This document shows, one piece after another, positions 22,723 to 30,530 of a DNA stretch of 64,000 nucleotides. Source of the stretch: Rhodococcus sp. 14-1411-2a (GTDB lineage Bacteria; Actinomycetota; Actinomycetes; Mycobacteriales; Mycobacteriaceae). Position 1 is the stretch's first letter. Every line of letters starts with the position of its first letter. Where the stretch lies: the NCBI RefSeq assembly GCF_002259485.1, contig NZ_NPGA01000011.1, positions 62,001-126,000 on the forward strand, read 5' to 3'. The position numbers and the translations under genes are program-made. The notes below the pieces were generated by a model. The model saw only the letters and a program-made list of their open reading frames with translations. It was not told the DNA's origin and ran no database searches.

Positions 22723-23267
22723 CGCGCTGATCCTTCTGTGAGTGGTTGCTTGCTTCGGTGTTCGGAGAGAAGAAGTTCGTACGAACCGCCCGCTTCGATG
22801 ACGGCGACGGTTCGGGCATTCGGTGGATGGCCGGTGATCGTGGTGCCGTCCTGCTTCGACACCTCGGCCCGACGCCAGTCGAGTCTGACATCGTCGCCGA
22901 CGGCCACCGCGTCGGATATCCCGGGAACGGTGATCAGGGGCATACCGTTGAAGGTCTCTCCACGCCAGAATCCAGGCGAGAACGATTCCGCCACAACGGC
23001 ACTGATGCCCAGGTTGCGCAGCGCGACCATCGGCGGATAGTGCGGATGTCCGTAGCCGAAGTTCCGCCCACCGACGATGACGTCTCCGGGTCGAACTCGA
23101 TCGACGAATTCCGGGTCGTACGCCGCCATGCAGACCGACCTCAAATGATCGGGGTCGTAGGACTTGATGTTCCCAACGCCCACGACCAGGTCGATATCGA
23201 AGTCGTCACCGAATATCCACGCGACCGCACCGTCGATGACGTCGGGCGGGGGCGGGTAGGCGCTCAC
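22719..23267 (-). CDS. Aconitase-family hydratase, small (swivel) subunit, LeuD-like
   Basis: A 182-aa swivel-domain subunit. GGRNFGYGHPHYPPMVALRNLGISAVVAESFSPGFWR matches the region that in LeuD reads G.NFGCGSSREHAPWAL...G...VIA.SFADIF, but the Cys-Gly-Ser-Ser-Arg stretch is replaced by YGHPHYPPM, so substrate binding differs from isopropylmalate isomerase. It pairs with the large subunit encoded immediately upstream (4-nt ATGA overlap). Homologous pairs include dimethylmaleate hydratase of nicotinate degradation and archaeal homoaconitases. The divergent active-site loop argues for a non-leucine substrate. Confidence 0.85.
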   Translation of the reverse strand: MSAYPPPPDVIDGAVAWIFGDDFDIDLVVGVGNIKSYDPDHLRSVCMAAYDPEFVDRVRPGDVIVGGRNFGYGHPHYPPMVALRNLGISAVVAESFSPGFWRGETFNGMPLITVPGISDAVAVGDDVRLDWRRAEVSKQDGTTITGHPPNARTVAVIEAGGSYELLLSEHRSKQPLTEGSAR

Positions 23268-24538
23268 GACCCCACCTGCGCGATCGTCCCGGCGAGGGCG
23301 CTGGCCGCGACGGTGAAGGGCGAACCCATGTAGATGTTGGCGTCGGAGCTACCCATTCGCCCGGAGATGTTGAGCACCCCGGTGGAAATGCAATTCTCGC
23401 CGGCCGCGAGGGGCTTCTGGTATCCGAAGCAGAAGTCGCAGCTCGACACCGCGATGTGTGCACCAGCTGACCGCAGGATGTCCAGCAGCCCTTCGCTTTC
23501 GGCTTGATCGTGCACCTTCTGGGAGGTCGGTACCACGTTCAACTCGACGCCGGGGGCGACAGTCCGCCCGTCGAGCACCAGTGCAGCAGCGCGCAGGTCC
23601 TCGATGCGGCCGCTGGCGCAGGATCCGATGAACGCCTTCGTGATCGGGATTCCGGCCAGATCGGCAGCGGTGTGCGTGTTGGCTGCGCGAGCCGAACCGG
23701 GTTGCACCACCTGCGGAACGATGGTCGACAGGTCGATGGTGTGGCAGGCGGCGTAGGCGGCACCCTCGTCGGGGAGCACGGGGGTGAACGCCTGCCGGGC
23801 GACGTCATGGGCGTAGGCGAGAGACAGTTCGTCGGGTTCGAAGATCGCCGAGACCGCACCGGTGAACATCGCCATTCCGCACAAACCCTGGCGGTGGTCG
23901 ATCTTCATCGACCGCGCTCCTGGACCACCGAACTCCATCACCTGGTGGGCACATCCGTCGGCACCGACCAGGTCGATGATCGTGTGAACGAGATCGCGAC
24001 TGTCGACGCCGGCACCGAACTCACCCACGAGGTCGAACCGTGTGGTGGCCGGGATGTCGACGTACAGCTGTCCCGTCACCCAAGCCTCGATCAGATCGCG
24101 CCTGATGCCCCATCCGAGAGCACCGAAGGCACCGATTCCGCTGATGTGCCCGTCGAAGTGGACGAGAAAGTCTCCTGGCGTCGCGAGTCCGAGTTCGGCA
24201 GTGAGCTGGTGGCCGATGCCTCGGCCCTCGTGCAGCTCGATGCCGTAGAACTCGCACCAGTCTCGCGTGACCTGATGCACCTCTTGCTCTTTGGCGTTCT
24301 TCTTGGTGAGCATGTGGTCGATGAAGACGACGTAACGAGATGGGTCGTCGAGTTCGGTGATGCCGAAGTCCTCGCGCATCTGCCGGAACATCACGTCGGT
24401 GTAACCGGGGAAATCGTAGGCAATCATGCGAGCGGGCCGGACGGCGTGATTCTCTCCGGCGTGCACCACATCGGCATCACAGGTTCGGCCGAGGATCTTC
24501 TCGACCATCGTCAGTGCGTCGGAGCTCATACCGATCAC
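23264..24538 (-). CDS. Aconitase-family hydratase, large [4Fe-4S] subunit, LeuC/DmdA-like
   Basis: A 424-aa catalytic subunit of a two-subunit hydro-lyase. Cluster ligands are C307 (FIGSCASGRIEDL), C367 and C370 (SSCDFCFGY). HMLTKKNAKEQE and GRGIGHQLTAELG correspond to DH and VHE.G motifs; GDFLVHFDGHISGIGAFGALGWG corresponds to GDSHT.THGAFGALAFGIG, with the second substrate-loop residues changed. It is shorter than LeuC (about 470 aa) and closer to the LeuC/homoaconitase/dimethylmaleate hydratase type. The downstream lyase family splits 2-methylisocitrate or 2,3-dimethylmalate, so this pair probably makes the hydroxy acid that the lyase cleaves. Four-base overlaps on both sides indicate one operon. 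Confidence 0.88.
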   Translation of the reverse strand: MIGMSSDALTMVEKILGRTCDADVVHAGENHAVRPARMIAYDFPGYTDVMFRQMREDFGITELDDPSRYVVFIDHMLTKKNAKEQEVHQVTRDWCEFYGIELHEGRGIGHQLTAELGLATPGDFLVHFDGHISGIGAFGALGWGIRRDLIEAWVTGQLYVDIPATTRFDLVGEFGAGVDSRDLVHTIIDLVGADGCAHQVMEFGGPGARSMKIDHRQGLCGMAMFTGAVSAIFEPDELSLAYAHDVARQAFTPVLPDEGAAYAACHTIDLSTIVPQVVQPGSARAANTHTAADLAGIPITKAFIGSCASGRIEDLRAAALVLDGRTVAPGVELNVVPTSQKVHDQAESEGLLDILRSAGAHIAVSSCDFCFGYQKPLAAGENCISTGVLNISGRMGSSDANIYMGSPFTVAASALAGTIAQVGS

Positions 24539-25410
24539 GCCTTCGCGTCGGCGGGAAGGTACTTGCGTTGTGCTGCTTCCACTTCCGGGAAGCCGATGAG
24601 ATCGACGAACTCGTGGTGCTGCAACGCGTCGGCGCTCACGTCGGCCGGGGCTTCGCCGCCTGCGAGTCGGCGCAGAGCTTCACGAGCTGCTCCGGTGGCG
24701 GCCATCAGCACCTGGGTGGGCAGGAGAGCGAGTCGAACGCCGATCTGCCCGAGAACCTCGGGGGTGAACTCACGCTCGGTCCAGGTCGACGCGGTCAACG
24801 TCGCCATCAGCGGAACGCCTACAGCGTCGTGACAGCGAGCCCACTCGTCGGCGGTCTCGAAGGTCTTCGTGACGGGCATGATCATGTCGGCACCGGCGTC
24901 GACGTATGCGGTAGCGCGTCGGATTGCGTCGTCGCCACGAGCATCGGTGCGGGCGATCATCAGGACGTGCTCCGGCAGCGAATCTCGGACGGCTCGAACC
25001 TTGCCCGACGCTTCCTCGATGCTGATGAGGTCCACCGGCTCGCCAACGCAGATCGGGCACTTCTTGGGTGAGAGCTGGTCTTCCATGAAGACGCCCTGCA
25101 CGCCCGCGGCAGCGAATCGGCCCGCGGTCCGCGCCGCGTTGACGGCGTTGCCGTAGCCGGTGTCGATGTCCGCGACGAGCGGGAGGGAGGACGCTTCGCC
25201 GATCGTGCGCACCGCCTGGAGGTTCTCGGTCATCGTGTAGAGCTCCGCGTCGGGCAGCCCGAGGGCCGCCGACACGGCGAAGCCGGATGCACACAGGGCC
25301 GAGAACCCGGCCTGTTCGGCCAGCTTCGCCGTCAGGCCGTCCCATACGCCCGGGGCGTACACGAGGCCCTGTTCGGTCAGATCTCTGAGTGTCGCGGTCA
25401 TGAGCACCAT
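24535..25410 (-). CDS. Isocitrate lyase/PEP mutase-family C-C lyase (PrpB or dimethylmalate lyase-like)
   Basis: A 291-aa enzyme of the 2-methylisocitrate lyase/2,3-dimethylmalate lyase group. The Mg-binding DIDTGYGN is at 81-88 and the acid residues in FMEDQ at about 108-112. The catalytic loop is unusual: instead of K(K/R)CGH it reads SPKKCPICVGEPV (114-126), keeping the catalytic Cys118 but replacing GH and adding a second Cys121. The reaction expected is retro-aldol cleavage to pyruvate, glyoxylate or propionate-type products. First gene of the operon with hydratase and MHS symporter; an operator-like dyad lies immediately upstream. ATG at 25401 (after GGATGG) is an alternative start three codons in. 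Confidence 0.88.
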   Translation of the reverse strand: MVLMTATLRDLTEQGLVYAPGVWDGLTAKLAEQAGFSALCASGFAVSAALGLPDAELYTMTENLQAVRTIGEASSLPLVADIDTGYGNAVNAARTAGRFAAAGVQGVFMEDQLSPKKCPICVGEPVDLISIEEASGKVRAVRDSLPEHVLMIARTDARGDDAIRRATAYVDAGADMIMPVTKTFETADEWARCHDAVGVPLMATLTASTWTEREFTPEVLGQIGVRLALLPTQVLMAATGAAREALRRLAGGEAPADVSADALQHHEFVDLIGFPEVEAAQRKYLPADAKA

Positions 25411-25413
25411 CCA

Positions 25414-25440
25414 TTTCGTATTGCGGAACGCATTCCGAAA
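25414..25440. promoter_or_regulatory. IclR-type operator between lyase operon and iclR gene
   Basis: A 27-nt dyad running TTTCGTATTGCGGAA, CG, CATTCCGAAA, with CGGAA/TTCCG and outer TTTCG/CGAAA arms. It contains CGTATTGCGGAA, also found at 59590-59605 and, with one change, at 59386-59409. It lies 4 nt before the lyase start and 41 nt before the iclR start. Confidence 0.65.
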
Positions 25441-25480
25441 CTAGAGTGGTGGCGATCACAAGTCAAGGGGGGTTCGTAGG

Positions 25481-26326
25481 ATGGCGGCAGCACTTCCCAG
25501 TCCGATCGAAGGAGCACACGTGGCATCGCCCACCGAGTCCGACGACCACGCCGGCCGCGACATCGTGGGCGCGGTGGTCAAGGCCTGCACGCTGCTCGAT
25601 CATTTCGATACGACGCACCCCGTGTGGACGCTCAACGAGCTGACGACGGCAAGTCGAATGAACAAGACGACAGTGCACAGACTGATGACCACACTGATCC
25701 ACGCCGGCTGGGTGGACCGGACGGCCGAGGGCTCGTATCGAATCGGCATGCCCGTGTTCGAGATCGGGTCGTCGGCACTGACCCAACTCGACATCCGCGG
25801 TGCGGCACAACCGTACCTGTCGGAGATTGCGGAAAAGTTCGGCGACACTGCGTATCTCATGGTTCCCGCAGACGAGGGAGCCGTGTGCATCGATCGCCAT
25901 GAAGGGAGCAATCCCCTTGTGGTCGCGGGTATTTCCATCGGTTCGGTTCTCCCGTATCACGCCACCGCAGGCCCGATGGCCATGCTGGCGTTCTCAGCTC
26001 GGATTCGCGACCGCTGGCTCACCCAGGATCTACCTGCCTTCACGGATCGAACACCGACGGCGCCGGACGAGTTGCTGACACGCCTCGAACAGATCCGATC
26101 GAAGGGGTACGCACTGAGCAATTCGGACTACCTCACCGGCGTCGCGGCCGTCGGAGCACCGATCCTCGGACGAGACGCCGCGGTAATTGCGTCGATCAGC
26201 GTAGGCGGCCGAGCGGAGACATTCGAGGGCGATGCCCTGAGCGCAAAGGTCGCGACGATTCTGGCCGCCGCAAAGGGTCTGTCTCGGGTTGCAGAGGCCC
26301 TACCTGCGCCAGGAGGAGAACATTGA
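25481..26326 (+). CDS. IclR-family transcriptional regulator of the lyase/hydratase operon
   Basis: A 281-aa IclR protein: winged HTH at about residues 30-90 (TLNELTTASRMNKTTVHRLMTTLIHAGWVDR) and a GAF-like effector domain in the C-terminal two thirds (YHATAGPMAMLAF, EQIRSKGYALSNSDYLTGVAAVGAPI). Divergent from the lyase operon with a dyad between them, it most likely senses the operon substrate or an intermediate. Two starts are possible: ATG at 25481 after GGGGGG, or GTG at 25520 (13 codons in) with the better GAAGGAG site; the HTH is intact either way. Confidence 0.9.
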   Translation: MAAALPSPIEGAHVASPTESDDHAGRDIVGAVVKACTLLDHFDTTHPVWTLNELTTASRMNKTTVHRLMTTLIHAGWVDRTAEGSYRIGMPVFEIGSSALTQLDIRGAAQPYLSEIAEKFGDTAYLMVPADEGAVCIDRHEGSNPLVVAGISIGSVLPYHATAGPMAMLAFSARIRDRWLTQDLPAFTDRTPTAPDELLTRLEQIRSKGYALSNSDYLTGVAAVGAPILGRDAAVIASISVGGRAETFEGDALSAKVATILAAAKGLSRVAEALPAPGGEH

Positions 26327-26367
26327 AGTATCCGCATATCTATGAAATGGGCTAGAGAGTCGAATAC

Positions 26368-27201
26368 TCATCTACCGATTCGTTCGATCAGTTTCATTGC
26401 GTCGAAGGGTGCGTAGCCCTTGATGTCGTTGTCGAAGTACACATGGACGTCTCTGCCCGTGGCCGTCCAGTCCGAGATCTTCGCAGCCCATCGATCGAGC
26501 GCCGCATCCGTGTAGCCGCTGGCGTACAGCTCCTCGTCGCCGTGCAGGCGGGCGTACATGAAATCGGCTGTGGGGGTGTCGACGTATGGGTACTTACCGG
26601 CGGTGTCGGCGACGACGAACGCAATATCGTTCTCTCGCAACAACTCCACTGCCGCTTCAGAGGCGAAACTCTGATGCCGCGCTTCCACACAGTGCCGAAG
26701 CGGCCGCGACGACGAAGCAGGCAACAACACTCGATCCTCGGCCAATTTGTCGTCCCTCATGCCCGCCAACGAGACTGCAGCAGAGACCGTTCGGGGCAAC
26801 ATGGCAAAGAAATCCGACATCTTCTGCGCGTCGAATTCGAGATTCGGCGGCAACTGCCACAGGAACGGTCCGAGCTTGTCGCCCAGCGTCAGCACCCCGG
26901 TGGCGAAGAAGTTCGCGAGTGCCGCCTCGACTCCGACGAGCCGCTTGATGTGGGTGACGTACCGACCACCCTTGATGGAGAACACGAAGTCGTCCGGCGT
27001 CTCGTCGTGCCACTTGGTGAAGCTCGATGGCTTCTGCATCGCATAGAACGTGCCGTTGATCTCGATCGATGTCAGATGTTCCGACGCGTACCCGAGTTCC
27101 TTGCGATGCGCCAAGCCCGCCGGATAGAAATCTCCTCGCCAGGGCGCGTACGTCCAACCGGAGATGCCGATCAGAACTCGGGGTCGACGCGACGCGGGCA
27201 T
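26368..27201 (-). CDS. DUF72 (YecE-like) protein
   Basis: A 277-aa TIM-barrel-like protein of the DUF72 family. Typical segments are LIGISGWTYAPWRGDFYPAGL at the N-terminus, SIEINGTFYAMQKPSSFTKW, FVFSIKGGRYVTH, GPFLWQLPPN, CVEARHQSF, and FMYARLHG near the end. Members are widespread but have no established activity; a nuclease or sugar-related role has been suggested from the fold. The ATG at 27201 is 6 nt after a TACAGT -10 on the minus strand, so the transcript is probably leaderless and the longer open frame to 27624 is not used. It stands alone. Confidence 0.9.
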   Translation of the reverse strand: MPASRRPRVLIGISGWTYAPWRGDFYPAGLAHRKELGYASEHLTSIEINGTFYAMQKPSSFTKWHDETPDDFVFSIKGGRYVTHIKRLVGVEAALANFFATGVLTLGDKLGPFLWQLPPNLEFDAQKMSDFFAMLPRTVSAAVSLAGMRDDKLAEDRVLLPASSSRPLRHCVEARHQSFASEAAVELLRENDIAFVVADTAGKYPYVDTPTADFMYARLHGDEELYASGYTDAALDRWAAKISDWTATGRDVHVYFDNDIKGYAPFDAMKLIERIGR

Positions 27202-27207
27202 GAGCAG

Positions 27208-27213
27208 ACTGTA
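27208..27213 (-). promoter_or_regulatory. -10 hexamer of leaderless promoter for the DUF72 gene
   Basis: TACAGT on the minus strand, 6 nt before the ATG at 27201. Confidence 0.55.
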
Positions 27214-27281
27214 GACGGGCGCACAAGCAGGCACCGCAGGCCGTGATTGCCAACTAGCTGGCACCACCATCGCCACCGGAC

Positions 27282-27287
27282 CATAAT
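27282..27287 (+). promoter_or_regulatory. -10 hexamer of near-leaderless promoter for the HtrA-like gene
   Basis: CATAAT, 8 nt before the ATG at 27296; no ribosome binding site is present. Confidence 0.5.
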
Positions 27288-27295
27288 CGGTCTCT

Positions 27296-28399
27296 ATGCG
27301 GTCGGGTGGACGAGCGGTGGTGTTGACGCTGGTCGCTGCCGGCGTGTGGCTCTTCGCGACGCCGTCGCTCGATCCCGGAACCGCGGACTTCGTCGCAACT
27401 CCGGCACCGGCCGTCGCACCCGTCGCCGAACCGCCACCCCTGACGCTCGAAGAGCTCACAGCTCGCGTCGATCCCACCGTTGTCACACTCTCGGCATCCG
27501 CAGGATTCTCCGGGGTCGCGGGCACGGGCTTCGTCGTCGCCCCCGACGGAATCGTGCTCACCAACTTCCACGTCGTCGAGAACGCCACCGACATCAGCGC
27601 AGTGCACATGGGCAACGGACTCATCTACGACGCCACCGTGTTGGGTTACGACAAATCTCGTGACGTGGCGGTCGTGCAGTTGATCACCGCGGCCGACCTG
27701 CCGGTGGTCGAGCTTGCCCCGGACCCACTTCCCGAGGTGGGTGATGCGGTGACCGCCGTCGGGAATGCCTCGGGTGCAGGGGTATTGGTTCCGGCGCCGG
27801 GAGCGGTGACCGCCCTCGATCAGCAGGTGCGTACGCGCAGTTCGGTGGACGGTTCGGGGAATACGTTGGAGCGAATGATTCGCGTCGATGCCGATGTGCG
27901 AGCGGGGGATTCGGGCGGGCCCCTCTTCGATGCCTGGGGCCGAGTGGTGGGCGTGAACACCGCGGGGTTGTCCGACGAGGCGCGCAACGGCACCGAGTTC
28001 ACGCCGCCGCAGGCACCCGAGGCGTACGCCGTCCCCATCTCCGAGGCGGTCTCGGTACTCGACCAGGTCCTCGCGGGCCAGTCCGGTGGCACCGTACATG
28101 TCGGTCCCACACCGTATTTCGGAGTTTCGGTGCGCGATGTGTCGGTCTTCGAGAACAAGCCGGCGATCGGTGCGGCCGTGGTATCGGTGACCTTCGATTC
28201 TCCGGCGGAGGTCCTGGGACTGTCCGCGGGGGACATCATCGTGACGTTCGACGGCACGGAGATCGGATCCTCGTCGGACCTGTCGGAGGCGCTGCTCGGA
28301 CGTCGCCCCGGCGAGCCCGCCGTCGTCGAATGGGTCGATGACGCAGGCGTAACCAGCTCCGGCACAATCACACTCGCCGCGGGAATGCCGACAGCCTGA
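27296..28399 (+). CDS. HtrA/DegP-like trypsin-family serine protease with PDZ domain
   Basis: A 367-aa exported protease. Residues 1-22 form a signal peptide or membrane anchor, followed by an Ala/Pro-rich linker. The chymotrypsin-fold domain (about 50-250) has the triad H92 (TNFHVVE), D123 (SRDVAVVQL) and S206 (AGDSGGPL). A PDZ domain (about 265-360: YFGVSVRDV, GAAVVSVTFDSPAEVLGLSAGDIIVTFDG) follows. It probably degrades or processes misfolded or signalling proteins at the outer face of the membrane, like mycobacterial PepA/PepD-type proteases. The CATAAT hexamer 8 nt before the ATG suggests a near-leaderless mRNA. Confidence 0.9.
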   Translation: MRSGGRAVVLTLVAAGVWLFATPSLDPGTADFVATPAPAVAPVAEPPPLTLEELTARVDPTVVTLSASAGFSGVAGTGFVVAPDGIVLTNFHVVENATDISAVHMGNGLIYDATVLGYDKSRDVAVVQLITAADLPVVELAPDPLPEVGDAVTAVGNASGAGVLVPAPGAVTALDQQVRTRSSVDGSGNTLERMIRVDADVRAGDSGGPLFDAWGRVVGVNTAGLSDEARNGTEFTPPQAPEAYAVPISEAVSVLDQVLAGQSGGTVHVGPTPYFGVSVRDVSVFENKPAIGAAVVSVTFDSPAEVLGLSAGDIIVTFDGTEIGSSSDLSEALLGRRPGEPAVVEWVDDAGVTSSGTITLAAGMPTA

Positions 28400-28402
28400 G
28401 GG

Positions 28403-28816
28403 TCAGTCCTGCAGCACCGACAACACATTGCCCGCCGGGTCGGTGAACCAGGCGATCAGCGGTCCGCCATGGCGAAAGATTCCCTTCTCGTCGGTACCCA
28501 TGGCAGGAGTGGAGCCTGCGGAACGACCCTGTATGTCCGGATACTGCGCGAAGACAACTCCTTTGGCGATCAGGGAGTCGACAGCGCTCTCGATATCGGT
28601 CACCGGAAAGTTCAGGATGGTGTACTGCGCGGGTACGTGCCCTGGACGCGGATAGATCAGCACGATCGCCCCGGTCCCGAGGTGCAGCTCGAGCATGCCC
28701 ATCTCGTTCTCGGTGACCGTCAGTCCGAGCGTCTCGGCATAGAACGTGCGCGCCGCCTGCAGGTCGTTTACGCCGAATCCGGAGAACGGCTGCCTGGTCA
28801 GCTCCAAGAATGTCAT
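28403..28816 (-). CDS. VOC-superfamily (glyoxalase/bleomycin-resistance-like) protein
   Basis: A 137-aa single VOC module made of two beta-alpha-beta-beta-beta units: GFGVNDLQAARTFYAETLGLTVTENEMGMLELHLGTG, then FPVTDIESAVDSLIAKGVVF and a C-terminal GPLIAWFTDPAGNVLSVLQD. Members bind a metal and act on glyoxal adducts, antibiotics or small aromatics; the activity here is unknown. Between the two units the segment QGRSAGSTPAMG is encoded by a 27-bp sequence that recurs in the uricase gene and seems to be an insertion in a loop. The ATG at 28816 follows a GATAAT -10 by 6 nt (leaderless); the open frame extends eight codons further upstream but that start would lie before the expected transcription start. 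Confidence 0.85.
   Translation of the reverse strand: MTFLELTRQPFSGFGVNDLQAARTFYAETLGLTVTENEMGMLELHLGTGAIVLIYPRPGHVPAQYTILNFPVTDIESAVDSLIAKGVVFAQYPDIQGRSAGSTPAMGTDEKGIFRHGGPLIAWFTDPAGNVLSVLQD
28503..28529. repeat. 27-bp dispersed repeat, copy 1 (inside the VOC gene)
   Basis: GCAGGAGTGGAGCCTGC followed by GGAACGACCC is identical, base for base, to 60781-60807. Its first 17 bases form a small hairpin (GCAGG, 7-nt loop, CCTGC). Relative to coding direction it is inverted here compared with copy 2. Confidence 0.8.
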
Positions 28817-28822
28817 CGTCGA

Positions 28823-28828
28823 ATTATC
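28823..28828 (-). promoter_or_regulatory. -10 hexamer of leaderless promoter for the VOC gene
   Basis: GATAAT on the minus strand, 6 nt before the ATG at 28816. Confidence 0.55.
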
Positions 28829-28866
28829 GCGCTCCGGCACATGCCACGGGCCGATATCCGAGTAGC

Positions 28867-29853
28867 GTGGATCTCGTGACTATTCGCCTCGGTTACCAGA
28901 TGCCCAACTTCAGCTACGACGGTTCGGTCGCAGAGCTCTTTCCCCAGGTCATCGCGCAGGCGCGCGAGGCCGAAGCGGCCGGGTTCGACACCGCATTCGT
29001 GATGGATCACTTCTACCAACTTCCCGGGATCGGCAAGCCCGACGAGCCCATGCTCGAGGCCTACTCTGCGCTGTCCGCGCTCGCGACGGCCACCGACACC
29101 ATCCAGCTCTCCGCGCTGGTCACCGGCAACACCTACCGCAACCCGGCGATCCTCGCCAAGACCGTCACCACGTTGGACGTCGTCAGCGGCGGTCGCGCGA
29201 TCCTCGGGATCGGAGCCGGCTGGTACGAACTCGAGCACCAGAGCTTCGGACTCGAGTTCGGCACGTTCACCGACCGTTTCGAGCGACTCGACGAGGCACT
29301 GCAGATCATCGAACCGATGCTCCGCGGCCAGCGTCCCACGTTCGACGGTCTCTGGTACCAGGTCGAGAACGCGATGAACGAGCCCCGCATCCGCGACGAC
29401 CTGCCGATCATGCTCGGCGGTGGCGGCGAGAAGAAGACCTTCGGCTTGGCCGCCCAGTTCGCCGATCACCTCAACATCATCTGCGACGCAAACGAATTGC
29501 CGCGCAAGATGGCGGCCGTCCAGGCCCGCTGCGAGGAAGTCGACCGCGACCCGAAAGACCTCGAGACGAGCTTCCTCGCGTTCGTCATCGTCGACGAGAA
29601 CGGCGACAAGGCCAAGGAACTGCAGCGCGAGTTCGTGCTGAAGCAGGGCCTCGATCTGACGAACCTGTCGGAGGAGGATGCGGCAAAGGCCACCGATCGC
29701 CACTTCTGCGGAACCCCCGACGACGTCGCCGAGCAGGTGCAGAAGCGGGTCCTCGATCAGGGCGTCGACGGCATCATCATCAACCTGATCACCAACGGAC
29801 ACCAGCCGGGAGCCGTCGAACTGGCAGGTAAAGCCCTGAAGCCGCTCGTCTAG
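28867..29853 (+). CDS. LLM-class F420-dependent oxidoreductase
   Basis: A 328-aa luciferase-like TIM-barrel protein of the F420-dependent group of actinobacteria. Signature stretches: LGYQMPNFSYDG at the N-terminus, FDTAFVMDHFYQLPG, LSALVTGNTYRNPAILAKTVTTLDVVSGGRAILGIGAGWYELEHQSFGLEFG, DLPIMLGGGGEKKT and the end DGIIINLITNG. Such enzymes use F420 to oxidise or reduce diverse small molecules; substrate unknown. A GATATC hexamer lies 8 nt before the GTG at 28867, consistent with a leaderless start; a GTG three codons later (28876) is an alternative. Divergent from the VOC gene. Confidence 0.88.
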   Translation: MDLVTIRLGYQMPNFSYDGSVAELFPQVIAQAREAEAAGFDTAFVMDHFYQLPGIGKPDEPMLEAYSALSALATATDTIQLSALVTGNTYRNPAILAKTVTTLDVVSGGRAILGIGAGWYELEHQSFGLEFGTFTDRFERLDEALQIIEPMLRGQRPTFDGLWYQVENAMNEPRIRDDLPIMLGGGGEKKTFGLAAQFADHLNIICDANELPRKMAAVQARCEEVDRDPKDLETSFLAFVIVDENGDKAKELQREFVLKQGLDLTNLSEEDAAKATDRHFCGTPDDVAEQVQKRVLDQGVDGIIINLITNGHQPGAVELAGKALKPLV

Positions 29854-29893
29854 ATATTTTCTCCAGCAGTAGCCGCGGGGGCGCGTGCAGTGG

Positions 29894-29899
29894 CATAGT
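29894..29899 (+). promoter_or_regulatory. -10 hexamer of leaderless promoter for the AIM24 operon
   Basis: CATAGT, 6 nt before the GTG at 29906. Confidence 0.5.
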
Positions 29900-29905
29900 T
29901 CCCCC

Positions 29906-30529
29906 GTGGCTCAGCTGAGGATGAACGGGCACCGTGTCTTGGTCGCCGACCTGACCGGCGACTCCCTGCGCGCAATGTCGGGCTCGATGGTGGCATACGA
30001 GGGCGATGTCGCTTTCAAGAGCGCCGGCATGGGTGGTGGCGGGGGATTGCGCGCCGCACTCAAACAGAAAGTGACCGGCGAGTCGCTGTCGCTGATGGAT
30101 GTGTCCGGCAAGGGCACCGTCTACTTCGCCGTCGACGCTCAGGACATCACTCTCGTCGAGGTCCAGGGCGACAACCTCCACGTCGAATCGTCCCAATTAC
30201 TGGCTCTCACAGGGCAATTGAAGACGGACATCAAATTCTCTGGCTTACGCGGTGCGAGTTCCGGCCAGGGACTGTTCACCACCGTCGTCAGCGGATCCGG
30301 CACCGTGGCATTGCTGTCCAAGGGCGGGCCGATCATCGCCCTCGCCGTCGATCCGCAGTACCCACTCGTCGTCGATCCCGATGCCTTCGTCGCCCATCGC
30401 GGTCAGCTCAATCAGAGCTTCGTCACCGACGTCACGTGGCGTTCCGCCATCGGCGGCGGCAGCGGCGAGGCGTTCTCCCTTCGCTTCGACGGCCAGGGCG
30501 TCGTCTACATCCAACCCGAGGAGCGCTGA
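29906..30529 (+). CDS. AIM24-family protein 1 of 3
   Basis: A 207-aa beta-sandwich protein of the AIM24 family (named after a yeast mitochondrial protein). Typical elements are MSGSMVAYEGDVAFKSAGMGGGGGLRAALKQKVTGESLSLMDVSGKGTVYFA, LKTDIKFSGLRGASSGQGLFTTVVSGSGTVALLSKGG and the end FSLRFDGQGVVYIQPEE. No membrane span or signal. Bacterial members have no established biochemical function. It is followed after 1 nt by a second and after 11 more by a third paralogue. The GTG at 29906 is 6 nt after CATAGT, so it is probably leaderless; an ATG at 29921 is an alternative. Confidence 0.88.
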   Translation: MAQLRMNGHRVLVADLTGDSLRAMSGSMVAYEGDVAFKSAGMGGGGGLRAALKQKVTGESLSLMDVSGKGTVYFAVDAQDITLVEVQGDNLHVESSQLLALTGQLKTDIKFSGLRGASSGQGLFTTVVSGSGTVALLSKGGPIIALAVDPQYPLVVDPDAFVAHRGQLNQSFVTDVTWRSAIGGGSGEAFSLRFDGQGVVYIQPEER

Positions 30530-30530
30530 C

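Noticed and set aside
21523..23040. 505-codon plus-strand frame opposite the MHS symporter and hydratase small subunit
   Set aside because: Composition (His, Arg, Glu-rich, no hydrophobic core) is that of an antisense shadow; the minus strand has clear families.
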